Assembly (NCBI GenBank): GCA_031253985.1
Contig: JAIRVH010000219.1
Span: 1 to 64,000 of the forward strand
Direction: 5' to 3'
Source of the DNA: Sphingobacterium sp.
GTDB lineage: Bacteria; Bacteroidota; Bacteroidia; Sphingobacteriales; Sphingobacteriaceae
DNA: 64,000 nt
Part shown: positions 8,319 through 16,865 of the stretch, piece by piece
Position numbering within the stretch: the stretch's first letter is position 1
Layout: each line of letters opens with the position of its first letter
Made by a program: the position numbers and the translations under genes
The notes under the pieces: model-generated
What the model saw: only the letters and a program-made list of their open reading frames with translations
Databases searched by the model: none
What the model was told of the DNA's origin: nothing

Positions 8319-9203
8319 ATGACGCAGTTTAAAAATCCACACACGAAATATCCGGTACCGCCATTTCCAAAGCAGAAGCAGGAAGTTCCTGGAACGGAAT
8401 CTAAAATGACACCAAAGGCTGATCACGGCGAAGAAAGCTATGTCGGCAGTGGTAAATTGAATGGTGCAAAAGCCATTATTACGGGAGCAGATTCGGGTAT
8501 AGGCCGTGCTATAGCAATCGCCTATGCGCGCGAAGGTGCCGATTTAATCATCAGTTACGGTTATGACATTGAAGATGAAGACGCTAATGAAACAGCACGC
8601 CTGGTAAGAATGGAAGGTCGTAAAGCTATTCTATCGAAGGGAGATCTTCGCGATGAAAAATATTGCAATAAATTGATTGATAGTGCAATATCTGAACTTG
8701 GAGGTGTTGATATTTTGGTGAATAACGCGGCTTATCAAATGGCACACAAGACCTTAGAAGAGCTTACGGCAGCAGAATGGGACTGTGCTTTTGAAACAAA
8801 TATTCGGAGTATGTTCTATTTATCTAAAGCAGCCGTCCCGCATATGCTGCCAGGAAGTTCTATTATTAATACAGCATCTGTCAACTCTTATCATCCTAAT
8901 GCCGTTCTATTAGACTATGCTGCCACCAAGGGCGCAATTCAGAATTTTACGGCTAATCTTGCGCAAATGCTCCTTGAACAAGATAAAGGTATTCGCGTCA
9001 ATGCTGTGGCACCAGGCCCCGTTTGGACGCCTTTAATTCCTTCAACAATGCCTGAACCGGAGAATTTTGGTAAGGAAAGTCCAATCAAACGGCCAGCCCA
9101 ACCCGCAGAAATTGCGCCAGCTTATGTTTTCTTAGCCTCCGAAGAGAGTAGCTATATAGCCGGCGCTACATTGGCTATAACCGGGGGTAAAATTGCCATA
9201 TAA
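8319..9203 (+). CDS. SDR-family oxidoreductase, general-stress/YghA type
   Basis: 294-residue NAD(P)-dependent short-chain dehydrogenase. After a proline-rich N-terminal extension (residues 1-45) typical of the YghA/YdaD/Gsp39 subgroup come the cofactor motif TGADSGIG (55-62), NNAA (135-138) and the catalytic Ser187, Tyr200 and Lys204 (YAATK). The subgroup is often induced by stress in other bacteria; the substrate is not known. It is monocistronic, closed by a terminator at 9228. Start ATG at 8319. Confidence 0.8.
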   Translation: MTQFKNPHTKYPVPPFPKQKQEVPGTESKMTPKADHGEESYVGSGKLNGAKAIITGADSGIGRAIAIAYAREGADLIISYGYDIEDEDANETARLVRMEGRKAILSKGDLRDEKYCNKLIDSAISELGGVDILVNNAAYQMAHKTLEELTAAEWDCAFETNIRSMFYLSKAAVPHMLPGSSIINTASVNSYHPNAVLLDYAATKGAIQNFTANLAQMLLEQDKGIRVNAVAPGPVWTPLIPSTMPEPENFGKESPIKRPAQPAEIAPAYVFLASEESSYIAGATLAITGGKIAI

Positions 9204-9227
9204 CTGAAGGGTAATATATTATTTTTT

Positions 9228-9264
9228 AACACACTAGCTGTGAGATATTTTCAGCTAGTGTGTT
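9228..9264. terminator. long hairpin between convergent genes, likely bidirectional terminator
   Basis: A perfect 13-bp stem (AACACACTAGCTG / CAGCTAGTGTGTT) encloses an 11-base loop. Upstream there is a T-run on the plus strand rather than a clean downstream U-tract. Its position, between the convergent SDR and glycosidase genes, supports a terminator role. Confidence 0.6.
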
Positions 9265-9303
9265 ATAACTTCAAAGAATAGGTTTAAGCCTCCAATGTTT
9301 TGT

Positions 9304-11487
9304 TTATTCTACCGTAAACCAACGATAGCCTTCTGCAGGAATGGTAATGGTTAACATCAATTTCGAATCACGATCTAAGGATACTTCTTTTGTCGATTTA
9401 TCATCAAACCCTATTTTAGCCTGACCAATTAATCCTGTGTAGTATAGTGGAAGTTTTATTGTTCGTGTAATCGCTATTTTCAGTGGGTTGAACAACATGC
9501 CAAGCCCCTTTACTCCTCTTTCAGTTGCGTTGACATGTAAGAAGCCGTCCCAGTCCCTTCCGTCGGCCCGACGAAGATGGATTAGGTCTGAATTTAAGAT
9601 GGTACGATATTTTTTATACCATTGAATGACATCGATAACAGTCTGCTTGGTTTCTTCACTGTCGTACAAACGCGGCCCTCGGTAACAAGCTTGGACTCCA
9701 GCACCATAATATTGCATCATGAGCTGTTTGTAGTCTTCCCGGTGTTCATGGAGTGGTTCCAATACAGCATCTTTGCCTCCACCTTGATAGGCTGTTAATG
9801 GCACAAAGCCCCATGCCATAGACGGATTCTCCTCCCAAAGTGCATCGAAGATATTCTGACGGTTGAGTATGCGCTGGCTTTCACGTGGGAGTGAAAAATT
9901 CATTTCACGATATCCCAATCCCGTTTTGTTTGAACCGTCCAAAAAATACCAATCTGGTGAATTTATATAAACTCCACGAGCATTGAGCCAGTGATAAAGT
10001 TCTTTTTGCATATTAAATTGTACCCATTGACTATCTTCAAGGCCATGGTGACCGCGATGATTTGTCGAGGCACATTGGTCGCCCGGAAAAGGACCATCAT
10101 TTTCCCAGATATCGAAACCAGTTTTTTCAAAGAATGTTTTAATACGTTTTGTATAGCCTATTCCCCACTCAGAACCAAAACATGGCGCATTCCCAAAGAA
10201 GGTACCACCTGTTTTACCGGTCTTGGGGTTAATCACATCATCAGCGTCACTGATTTTACGGGAGCTGAATAAGGAATAAGCACCAATTTTAATATTTCTG
10301 TGATGGGCATAATCAGCTATTTTTTTGAGGTTTAAAAGGTTTGCTGCGGTCGTATCCTCCATATTTACATGGCTTCCAAAGCTTAATATAAGTGCCTCGT
10401 ATCCAGTGGCAACACATTGATCAATAGCTGCATATACCTGATCGTCTGTTTTGCTGACGAGATGCATAAATATTGGATTAGCCGTAGTCCATGGCGCGAT
10501 TGTACGGTACATTTTCCGGATAGTAAGGCCTCTGCGTTCTCGGTCGTAACTATCCATCAATAGTTCCCAAGAACGAATAGATACGAAGTCATCTTTCGGC
10601 TGCAATTTGAGACCTACACCCAGCTTCGGATATACTTCCATAATAGCTGGAGTTTTGTAGTCGTAATTCACCTGAGAGGTGTAGGTAGAGTCGGCCCTCC
10701 AATGCAATGATTGATCGCTCAGATGGTAGCGCATCGCGTTGTTAAAAGCAAAGTTGCTCTCAACATACAAGCCATGCTGTTTTTTCATGTCTTCAACCGA
10801 CCCAACTACAGCGCTTTCTTCTTCGACCAATGCCAGCTTTTCATGGACAACTTGGTTGATCTGCACTTCATGACTATTATTATTCTGTACTGTGACCCAT
10901 TTGCTGATCAGTGGGATATCATCGTAAATGGCATAGTGTACTTTTACAGCTATCTCTGACAGGCCTGATGTCTTGGGACTAGCATAGCTGAATGTCAGAA
11001 CCTTCCCCTCAGCTGCGGAGGTGTGGGTTGCCCACCACTTGTCACCGTTCCAAGGTAAGAGTGGATCCAGGTCACGAATTTCATAGTTTATAAAAATGAA
11101 GTCTTCATTACTAGCCGTAAAATCCTTCATCCATTCTGGTCTCAGGTAGGCACGTTCTTTTTGGCCATAGGCCCCACCTACATTGTACCATTTGCCATTA
11201 AGCTGCAGTTGTGCTTCAGGTTGTACAGCGCGGATAAGCTGCTGTCCTGTAACAAGGTTTGTGAAATCATAGCAAAATGTGTTTGGCTTTACTTTAAACG
11301 AGCGACGTACAAGTCCATTTTCAAGTATAATATCTTGATCTTTAACTACGATATGTGATTGATATTGGCCGGATGGACACATCAGCCAATCACGCTGCTC
11401 GGTTTTTTTGGTCTGTGCAAATCCATTGCCTGAACCTATGAAGGCTAGCGTAAGGGTATATGCTGACAGAAATAACGTAAATCTCAT
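9304..11487 (-). CDS. secreted glycoside hydrolase, alpha-galactosidase-like (clan GH-D-like)
   Basis: 727 residues with an N-terminal signal peptide ending near residue 25 (GNGFAQ). Residues about 45-330 look like a beta-sandwich N-terminal domain and about 340-640 like a (beta/alpha)8 barrel, followed by a C-terminal beta domain ending in EGYRWFTVE. The layout and the motif FDIWENDGPFPGDQC recall GH36/GH27 alpha-galactosidases, where an Asp in an equivalent strand is the nucleophile, but the canonical KWD triad is not obvious. The exact family and substrate are therefore uncertain. A LacI-type operator sits 67 bases upstream of the start, suggesting sugar-induced expression. No SusCD pair is adjacent. 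Confidence 0.6.
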   Translation of the reverse strand: MRFTLFLSAYTLTLAFIGSGNGFAQTKKTEQRDWLMCPSGQYQSHIVVKDQDIILENGLVRRSFKVKPNTFCYDFTNLVTGQQLIRAVQPEAQLQLNGKWYNVGGAYGQKERAYLRPEWMKDFTASNEDFIFINYEIRDLDPLLPWNGDKWWATHTSAAEGKVLTFSYASPKTSGLSEIAVKVHYAIYDDIPLISKWVTVQNNNSHEVQINQVVHEKLALVEEESAVVGSVEDMKKQHGLYVESNFAFNNAMRYHLSDQSLHWRADSTYTSQVNYDYKTPAIMEVYPKLGVGLKLQPKDDFVSIRSWELLMDSYDRERRGLTIRKMYRTIAPWTTANPIFMHLVSKTDDQVYAAIDQCVATGYEALILSFGSHVNMEDTTAANLLNLKKIADYAHHRNIKIGAYSLFSSRKISDADDVINPKTGKTGGTFFGNAPCFGSEWGIGYTKRIKTFFEKTGFDIWENDGPFPGDQCASTNHRGHHGLEDSQWVQFNMQKELYHWLNARGVYINSPDWYFLDGSNKTGLGYREMNFSLPRESQRILNRQNIFDALWEENPSMAWGFVPLTAYQGGGKDAVLEPLHEHREDYKQLMMQYYGAGVQACYRGPRLYDSEETKQTVIDVIQWYKKYRTILNSDLIHLRRADGRDWDGFLHVNATERGVKGLGMLFNPLKIAITRTIKLPLYYTGLIGQAKIGFDDKSTKEVSLDRDSKLMLTITIPAEGYRWFTVE

Positions 11488-11539
11488 GGTTTATCTAACG
11501 AGTTGGAAAGTGAAATATAGGAGATTTAATTAACTTAGA

Positions 11540-11572
11540 AAAAGGTATTCATAATGCAATCGATTGCATAAA
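11540..11572 (-). promoter_or_regulatory. promoter with LacI-type operator for the secreted glycosidase
   Basis: On the minus strand TTTA (11572-11569) and TACCTTTT (11547-11540) fit the -33/-7 pattern. The perfect 16-base palindrome ATGCAATCGATTGCAT (11554-11569), with a central CpG as in LacI/GalR operators, lies between the two boxes, where a bound repressor would block polymerase. No LacI-family gene is in the window. Confidence 0.55.
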
Positions 11573-11587
11573 ACTGAATGTTCTGAA

Positions 11588-12595
11588 TTATTTCCTGTCT
11601 CGATAAAATTCCCGTTTTTCCAATGTCCCATTTTCATAAGATTCAGTGTAAATCAACGGTCCTTTTTTTCTTGTATGGACTATCGGTTCCCCCGTTTCTT
11701 CATTATATTCCTGTAATAATTTATAGTATTTCCATTTTCCACTTGGCAATCCTTTATTATAGGTTGCTTCCAGATAGGTATAACTATCTGTTAATGCTGG
11801 ATATTGCTCTAAATCCACATGATGATTTGATTTAAATTCTATCCATTTTCCTTCTTTGCAGTGATTCATTACCATGCCCTCTTCCTCTTCACCCCTATAT
11901 AAACCATTCTGATCGTAGTATCGGGAAAATTTCCCATTGGCTAAAATCTGATACTGATGTGGAGGTTTAGGTTTAAATGGATCATCATTAAATTCATAAT
12001 CCTGCAAAGAGATCTTATAATACTTATTGATATAAAACAAGGTATAATTTGCAAATCCCATTTCTCCTTCATGATGCAGATATATTCGCATCATATCTAC
12101 AGGTTGATTGTCCTTTACCGAAATTAAATACATCTTTTCGATAAAGGGTTCGGCATAACGGGCAGTGTTGTAGACAGCCATAAAATGAAGTGAATAGCCG
12201 CCATATGGGATAAAATCTGCAGCAATTTTAACTTTGTTATATTTTTCATTGACACTACTACTGTATGGAAATGAAACATCATATTCTTCGGAGAGCGATA
12301 GAAGTTTTTTTTCGATTACTTGATCAAATTTCAAAGTGCTGACGGCTCTTGATTTACCTTGGTCTTGTATTATAGAGAGTATGGAGTCAATAGACAGCCG
12401 TTTTGAAATAGCTGCATTCCCAAAGGGAAGCCTTATACTATTTTTCTTATCCGTGTTAAAAACAATTGATCGATCGTTTGATCTATGCACAGATCTATTA
12501 GCCTCTTTTTTATCCGTTTGTGCTGTACTGTTGTTGAAAAGAAGCAAAAGGATAAAACAAGCGTAGTTCATCTTTTGAAACAGGACCTTTTTCAT
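11588..12595 (-). CDS. secreted protein with MORN-like repeats
   Basis: 335 residues with a signal peptide (hydrophobic CFILLLLFNNSTAQ, cleavage near residue 26). The C-terminal third contains MORN/YwqK-like units (GKFSRYYDQNG, EGKWIEF, LPSGKWKYYK, NGTLEKREFYRD), which form extended beta structures in other proteins. The central region has no family I recognise. It is separated from the glycosidase by the operator region, so it is not obviously co-regulated with it. Function unknown. Confidence 0.6.
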   Translation of the reverse strand: MKKVLFQKMNYACFILLLLFNNSTAQTDKKEANRSVHRSNDRSIVFNTDKKNSIRLPFGNAAISKRLSIDSILSIIQDQGKSRAVSTLKFDQVIEKKLLSLSEEYDVSFPYSSSVNEKYNKVKIAADFIPYGGYSLHFMAVYNTARYAEPFIEKMYLISVKDNQPVDMMRIYLHHEGEMGFANYTLFYINKYYKISLQDYEFNDDPFKPKPPHQYQILANGKFSRYYDQNGLYRGEEEEGMVMNHCKEGKWIEFKSNHHVDLEQYPALTDSYTYLEATYNKGLPSGKWKYYKLLQEYNEETGEPIVHTRKKGPLIYTESYENGTLEKREFYRDRK

Positions 12596-12643
12596 TTGTC
12601 TTCTTGAGCGTTTAGGAATTATAAATTGAGCTTTACAGAAAGA

Positions 12644-12685
12644 TTTTAATAACTAGCATGTATTACATTTGCTTGACTCTCAAGC
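12644..12685 (+). promoter_or_regulatory. promoter and inverted repeat upstream of the AraC-type gene
   Basis: TACATTTG (12664-12671) is an exact -7 match, with a T-rich -33-like sequence 16 bases upstream. The inverted repeat GCTTGA-CTC-TCAAGC (12671-12685) starts at the end of the -7 box and would cover the start site. It is a candidate autoregulatory operator. Confidence 0.45.
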
Positions 12686-12699
12686 GAGCAAAATAAAAA

Positions 12700-13522
12700 A
12701 TGGATCAGAACACAACGTTAAGAACTATAAACTATTCAGGCATCTTTCTCTCTTGTTTTTCCGAATATAGCGAAAAGTGTATCCATGCAACCCCAGAGCA
12801 TGTATTGCTTTATATATATTCAGGCGAACAGGTGATTGAAGATAGGGATAAAAAGATTATTATACAAGCCGGTGAATGCGCATTTATACGCCGTAATCAC
12901 CGCTTGTTGATGTATAAGAATAGTAAAGGTGAAGGTTTATACAATGGCATTTCCTTAACTTTCAATCGGACACTTCTGCGTGACTTTTACGGCAGACTGA
13001 GCAAAAAAAATCTGCCTAAAAAGGCTCCATTATTGGATAAGAATGTTTTTAAAATTGATGCGAGAGCAGATATTACCAGTCTTTTCCAGTCATTAGTCCC
13101 CTATTTTGATGAGAAACTAAAACCTTCAGACGGTGTCGCTCAGCTTAAGTTACAGGAGGGCATCTATGCCCTATTAAACAATTCGGAAATCTTCTTACCC
13201 ATTTTATTTGATTTTGCGGAGCCTTGGAAAATCGATATTTTGGATTTTTTGAATGAAAATTATATGGATGAGCTCACGATGGAGCAAATCGCATTCTATA
13301 CTGGCCGGAGTTTAGCAACATTCAAAAGGGACTTTAAAAAGATTAGCAACCTAAGTCCACAGAAATGGTTAATTAAAAGACGCCTAGAAGCTGCTTATAT
13401 CAAACTGAAAGAAAAAGGCAAAAAAAGTGAATGATGTTTATCTCGAAGTGGGGTTTAAAAATCCTTCTCATTTTTCAACCGCTTTTAAAAAGAACTATGG
13501 TTTTGCCCCCTCAGAAATTTAA
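12700..13522 (+). pseudogene. AraC-family regulator, frameshifted in the second HTH
   Basis: The continuous frame (12700-13434, 244 residues) has an N-terminal sensor/cupin-like region and the first helix-turn-helix (MDELTMEQIAFYTGRSLATFKRDFKK), then stops after KGKKSE. After the A7 run at 13420-13426 a +1 shift restores the missing part: GTG at 13427 reads VNDVYLEVGFKNPSHFSTAF and on to APSEI, with TAA at 13520-13522. This is the exact second HTH and FK..G..PSE ending of AraC proteins, so a single extra A explains the break. It could be a real mutation, a sequencing error in a homopolymer, or transcriptional slippage giving a mixed product. The neighbouring epoxide hydrolase is a possible target. 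Confidence 0.8.
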
Positions 13523-13676
13523 TAATCTGGTCCTATCCTTTCCCTTTAAAATCTCAACGTATAATACTGGGTTTATTTTAAAATACTACAATCGGATTTA
13601 GTTTCTGGATGGATAATATGGGAGCTGAAATTGTAATATTTTTAATTTACATCGAGCTTTGTAGAAGACTAATTTG

Positions 13677-13715
13677 AGCCTTGCAGTAAAATCACTGCGG
13701 GGCTTTCATTTTTTT
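13677..13715 (+). terminator. intrinsic terminator downstream of the AraC-type gene
   Basis: The 11-bp stem AGCCTTGCAGT / ACTGCGGGGCT (two G-T wobbles) is followed by TTCATTTTTTT. Confidence 0.75.
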
Positions 13716-13918
13716 ACGATGTTAGAAAAGAAAGCATCAGATCCTCTTATGCGGTTATTAAATAGCAAAACCATTTTGCCGGATGATCTGCACCTTGGTT
13801 GGACATTGCTGCATTACCCTTGAAGATAACGTACTGATCGCTTCTAAAGTAAGTTTGATGACTCAAAACTATCCATAAAGCCTGTCAGCTCGTACCTCTA
13901 TGTGGCCAACTCGACAGC

Positions 13919-13977
13919 CAATATGTCCAGTTGAACCTATTGTTTCTTTAAATCCCTCTCAGCCCGTTCTAAATTTG
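13919..13977 (+). promoter_or_regulatory. epoxide hydrolase promoter with upstream activator-like element
   Basis: The element CAATATGTCCAGTTGAAC (13919-13936) lies ten bases before a -33-like TTTA (13947-13950); after 19 bases comes an exact -7 box, TAAATTTG (13970-13977). The element would span about -62 to -45. A 16/18 copy occurs with identical spacing before the cytochrome P460 fusion gene. Confidence 0.6.
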
Positions 13978-14019
13978 TCTCAACAAAAAAATTAGAACGG
14001 CATTCAAAAACTAAAAACA

Positions 14020-15315
14020 ATGAAAACAACACTTCCAACAATCCTGTTAGCTGCAACATGCTCATTAAGTATTCCCGCAATTGTAAACGCACAGTATCAT
14101 GAAACACCTGTGTCTTTTTCAACACTCAATACGGAAATAAGACCCTTTAAAATTAGCATCCCACAGGCAAAACTTGACGAACTTAAAAAACGTATTGCCC
14201 AGACCCGATTTCCAGATAGGGAAACTGTCAAAGATGAATCACAAGGCATTCAGCTTGCACAGCTTAAAGATCTTGTATATTATTGGGGAGATGGCTATGA
14301 TTGGAGGAAACTAGAGAAAAAATTAAATGCTCTCCCACAGTATATTACCCAAATTGACGGATTAGATATTCAATTCATTCATGTACGTTCCAAAGAAACC
14401 AATGCTTTGCCATTGATCCTTACCCATGGCTGGCCAGGTTCACCGTTCGAATTTATCGACGCAATAGGTCCGTTAACTGACCCTGTCAGTTACGGCGGAA
14501 AAGCAGAAGACGCTTTCGACGTGATTATACCGGCAATACCGGGTTATGGTTTCTCAGAAATTCCTAAAGAAATAGGTTGGAATCCCGATCGTGTTGCAAA
14601 GGCCTGGGATGTATTGGTAAAACGCCTCGGATACACAAAATATGTTTCTGAGGGCGGCGATCATGGGTCGGTCATCTCTGATGCGTTAGCCAGACAGGCC
14701 CCCTCAGGTCTCTTGGGGATCCACCTGACAATGCCAGCCACAATTCCTTCTGAACTAGTTAAGCCTATAAATGCAGGAGACCCTGCTCCAACAGGGCTTT
14801 CAGAAGATGAACACAATGCTTATCAGGCCCTAAGTACCTTTTTTGGAAAAAATGCCGCCTATGGCGGAATGATGGTGACACGACCACAGACCACTGGTTA
14901 TTTACTTTCCGACTCCCCTAGCGCCCTGGCTGCATTTCTCTATGAAAAAATTGCTGAATGGAGCGAAAGCGATCTCCATCCAGAAAATGTAATCGGCAGA
15001 GATGCAATACTTGACGATATAACATTATACTGGCTGACAAATACGGGTGCCTCTTCCTCAAGATTCTATTGGGAAAATAGTAATAATAATTTTAGCTCCG
15101 ATCATCAAAAGACCAAGGATATTAAAGTTCCAGTAGCCATTTCAGTATTCCCGCACGAAATCTATCAAGCGCCTGAAAGTTGGTCGAAAGCGGCTTACCC
15201 TTCATTATATTACTACCATAAGGCACCTAAAGGCGGACATTTTGCTGCCTGGGAACAGCCACAGGTATTTTCCGAAGAGCTTAGAGCTGCATTCAAACCG
15301 CTTAGATTACACTGA
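14020..15315 (+). CDS. exported epoxide hydrolase (EHN domain, microsomal type)
   Basis: 431 residues with a signal peptide ending near residue 24 (IVNAQ). Residues about 38-145 are the EHN N-terminal domain (IRPFKISIPQAKLDELKKRI, TRFPD, WRKLEKKLNALPQY), followed by an alpha/beta-hydrolase core. HGWPGS (136-141) is the oxyanion-hole motif, Asp214 in GGDHGS is the expected nucleophile, and His in GGHFAAWEQP near the C-terminus is the catalytic base. Family members hydrolyse epoxides to diols; export to the periplasm is inferred. It has its own promoter with an activator-like element. Confidence 0.8.
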   Translation: MKTTLPTILLAATCSLSIPAIVNAQYHETPVSFSTLNTEIRPFKISIPQAKLDELKKRIAQTRFPDRETVKDESQGIQLAQLKDLVYYWGDGYDWRKLEKKLNALPQYITQIDGLDIQFIHVRSKETNALPLILTHGWPGSPFEFIDAIGPLTDPVSYGGKAEDAFDVIIPAIPGYGFSEIPKEIGWNPDRVAKAWDVLVKRLGYTKYVSEGGDHGSVISDALARQAPSGLLGIHLTMPATIPSELVKPINAGDPAPTGLSEDEHNAYQALSTFFGKNAAYGGMMVTRPQTTGYLLSDSPSALAAFLYEKIAEWSESDLHPENVIGRDAILDDITLYWLTNTGASSSRFYWENSNNNFSSDHQKTKDIKVPVAISVFPHEIYQAPESWSKAAYPSLYYYHKAPKGGHFAAWEQPQVFSEELRAAFKPLRLH

Positions 15316-15387
15316 TCTTAATACGATGATTGCTTAACATATGCCTATGTATTCGAAGAATATTTAGTTGCCATTTCAGAGGCAAAA

Positions 15388-15423
15388 GAGCCCGTTTAAA
15401 CAAATCTATTTGTCATCGGGCTC
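15388..15423. terminator. hairpin downstream of the epoxide hydrolase
   Basis: A GAGCCCG / CGGGCTC stem encloses a second short pairing (CAAAT / ATTTG). A downstream U-tract is lacking on the plus strand; TTTT follows on the minus strand. It may still end the epoxide hydrolase transcript. Confidence 0.4.
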
Positions 15424-15539
15424 ATAAATCTTGTTCCAGTTATACATTGAAATACAAACTAACATTTTCTTTCAATAAAAAGGCACATTGAAAGAAGTCA
15501 ACTGAATATAGAAAAGTTCTAACAGATAAAACAGAGAAA

Positions 15540-15998
15540 ATGTACAGATTAGCAATTCTAGCACTTAGCCTTCTGATGTTATTCAGTGCTTATACCAAAG
15601 GACAAACTTCTTCAGATCAGATTACCTGGGAATGTATACTCAAAAGAAAATCAAGCAATGAAGGGGAAATTTTTATGAAAGCCAAGATACCTGCGGGATG
15701 GCATCTTTATGCACTTGGAAATAGTGCCAATAGCCCTATCCGAATGAACTTCAAGTTCACACCAGACAAATCTTATGAATTGATTGGCACTGTTAGCCAA
15801 CCCAAGCCTCTGCGCAAATTGGAGAAACAGCTGGGTATTCCAGTAACCTACTTCGAAGATGAAGTAACGTTCGGCCAAAAAATCAAAATAAAAGGAAAGA
15901 ACGGCATGATCAAGGGAACCATTCAATTTATGCAATGCAGCGATCAGATTTGTGTACCGCCACAAGACTTTGGTTTTGCCTTAAAACTGCGGCCATAA
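15540..15998 (+). CDS. stand-alone DsbD-alpha-like (DsbD N-terminal domain) periplasmic protein
   Basis: 152 residues with a signal peptide (LAILALSLLMLFSAYTKGQ). The body matches the N-terminal immunoglobulin-like domain of DsbD: IPAGWHLYA near the start and the Cys pair in MQCSDQICVPP (Cys133, Cys138), which in DsbD passes electrons from the membrane core to periplasmic thioredoxin-like partners. The membrane and thioredoxin domains of DsbD are absent here. It is 52 bases upstream of a DUF1223 gene, suggesting a thiol-redox pair in the envelope. Substrate unknown. Confidence 0.7.
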   Translation: MYRLAILALSLLMLFSAYTKGQTSSDQITWECILKRKSSNEGEIFMKAKIPAGWHLYALGNSANSPIRMNFKFTPDKSYELIGTVSQPKPLRKLEKQLGIPVTYFEDEVTFGQKIKIKGKNGMIKGTIQFMQCSDQICVPPQDFGFALKLRP

Positions 15999-16050
15999 GT
16001 AGACCTGTAAAAACCTAGAAGAATTTCTGTAATAAACTAAAATTTACACT

Positions 16051-16824
16051 ATGAAAACTTTAAAAGACATCCTATATATCCTAAGTCTTCCACTAATAAT
16101 TACCATGATTATGACTGTTAAAGGGTTTGCAGATGATCATAGATTGGCAGATATCGAAGCAGGTAAGAGCGACAAAAGCTTTGCTGTGGTTGAACTTTTT
16201 ACTTCCGAGGGCTGCTGGAGCTGTCCTCCCGCAGATGAGCTGATTGCGAAACTTGAGAAAGATAACCAAAACAAGAAATTGTTTATCATGGCCTTTCATG
16301 TTGATTATTGGGATCATCAGGGCTGGAAGGATCGCTTCAGCAAAGCTGAATTTACAGAAAGGCAGCGGCAATATGCCTCTTGGATGAAGCTTCATACATT
16401 ATACACGCCGCAATTGGTCATCAATGGTAAGGCAGAAATGGTAGCTTCTGAAACAAGCAGGGTACTGGGCGGTATCCAATCGGCGATGCTAGAAAACCAT
16501 CCTCGAAATCTATCTGTAAAAATTGATAAATATGAGTCGACTCATCTTCAAGTTAGCTATACCACAACTTCATTATCAAAACATTCTACTATCTTGATGG
16601 CGCTTGTCCAAAAAGAGGCTTCATCACAAGTTTCGGCTGGCGAAAACGCAGGTAAGTCCCTTTCGCATGTGCAGATTGTCCGGCAATTGCAACGCCGCGT
16701 ACTTAAAGCAAAGGATAGCTTTTCATTTAGTCTCCCGGACGCAGATAAAGATTATGAAGTTATTGTATTTGAGCAAAATCAAAAGTCTGGTGAAATCATT
16801 GACGCAACGAGCATTAATCTATAA
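16051..16824 (+). CDS. DUF1223 family exported thioredoxin-like protein
   Basis: 257 residues. A hydrophobic N-terminal segment (residues 8-27, ending KGFAD) is a signal peptide. The thioredoxin-like part starts at VVELFTSEGCWSCPPAD with a Cys55-x-x-Cys58 pair, and the family motifs FHVDYWDHQGWKDRF, RQRQYASWM and YTPQLVINGKAE follow. The second half is beta-rich and ends at INL. The biochemical role of DUF1223 proteins is not established; a thiol-disulfide role is inferred from the CxxC and the DsbD-alpha-like neighbour. A terminator follows at 16840. Confidence 0.75.
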   Translation: MKTLKDILYILSLPLIITMIMTVKGFADDHRLADIEAGKSDKSFAVVELFTSEGCWSCPPADELIAKLEKDNQNKKLFIMAFHVDYWDHQGWKDRFSKAEFTERQRQYASWMKLHTLYTPQLVINGKAEMVASETSRVLGGIQSAMLENHPRNLSVKIDKYESTHLQVSYTTTSLSKHSTILMALVQKEASSQVSAGENAGKSLSHVQIVRQLQRRVLKAKDSFSFSLPDADKDYEVIVFEQNQKSGEIIDATSINL

Positions 16825-16839
16825 AATGCAGTCTATTTG

Positions 16840-16858
16840 ACGGCAGATATGCCGTTTT
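16840..16858 (+). terminator. intrinsic terminator after the DUF1223 gene
   Basis: The 6-bp stem ACGGCA / TGCCGT with loop GATA is followed by TTTT. It separates the DUF1223 transcript from the cytochrome gene, which has its own promoter. Confidence 0.65.
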
Positions 16859-16865
16859 TAAGGCT

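Larger units (their letters stand above)
13523..14018. other. intergenic region between the AraC gene and the epoxide hydrolase gene
   Basis: It holds an intrinsic terminator (13677-13715), the 18-base element and the epoxide hydrolase promoter (13919-13977). A 34-codon frame at 13719-13823 (MLEKKASDPLMRLLNSK...) begins in the terminator T-run. It looks more peptide-like than random sequence, but I cannot match it to a family; it may be a gene remnant. Confidence 0.4.

Noticed and set aside
13719..13823. 34-codon frame starting in the T-run after the terminator
   Set aside because: Peptide-like but too short and without a ribosome site or family match; described only under the intergenic region.
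15431..15445. Possible third copy of the 18-base element (TTGTTCCAGTTATAC) before the DsbD-alpha-like gene
   Set aside because: It needs a one-base insertion to align and has no -7 box at the matching distance.
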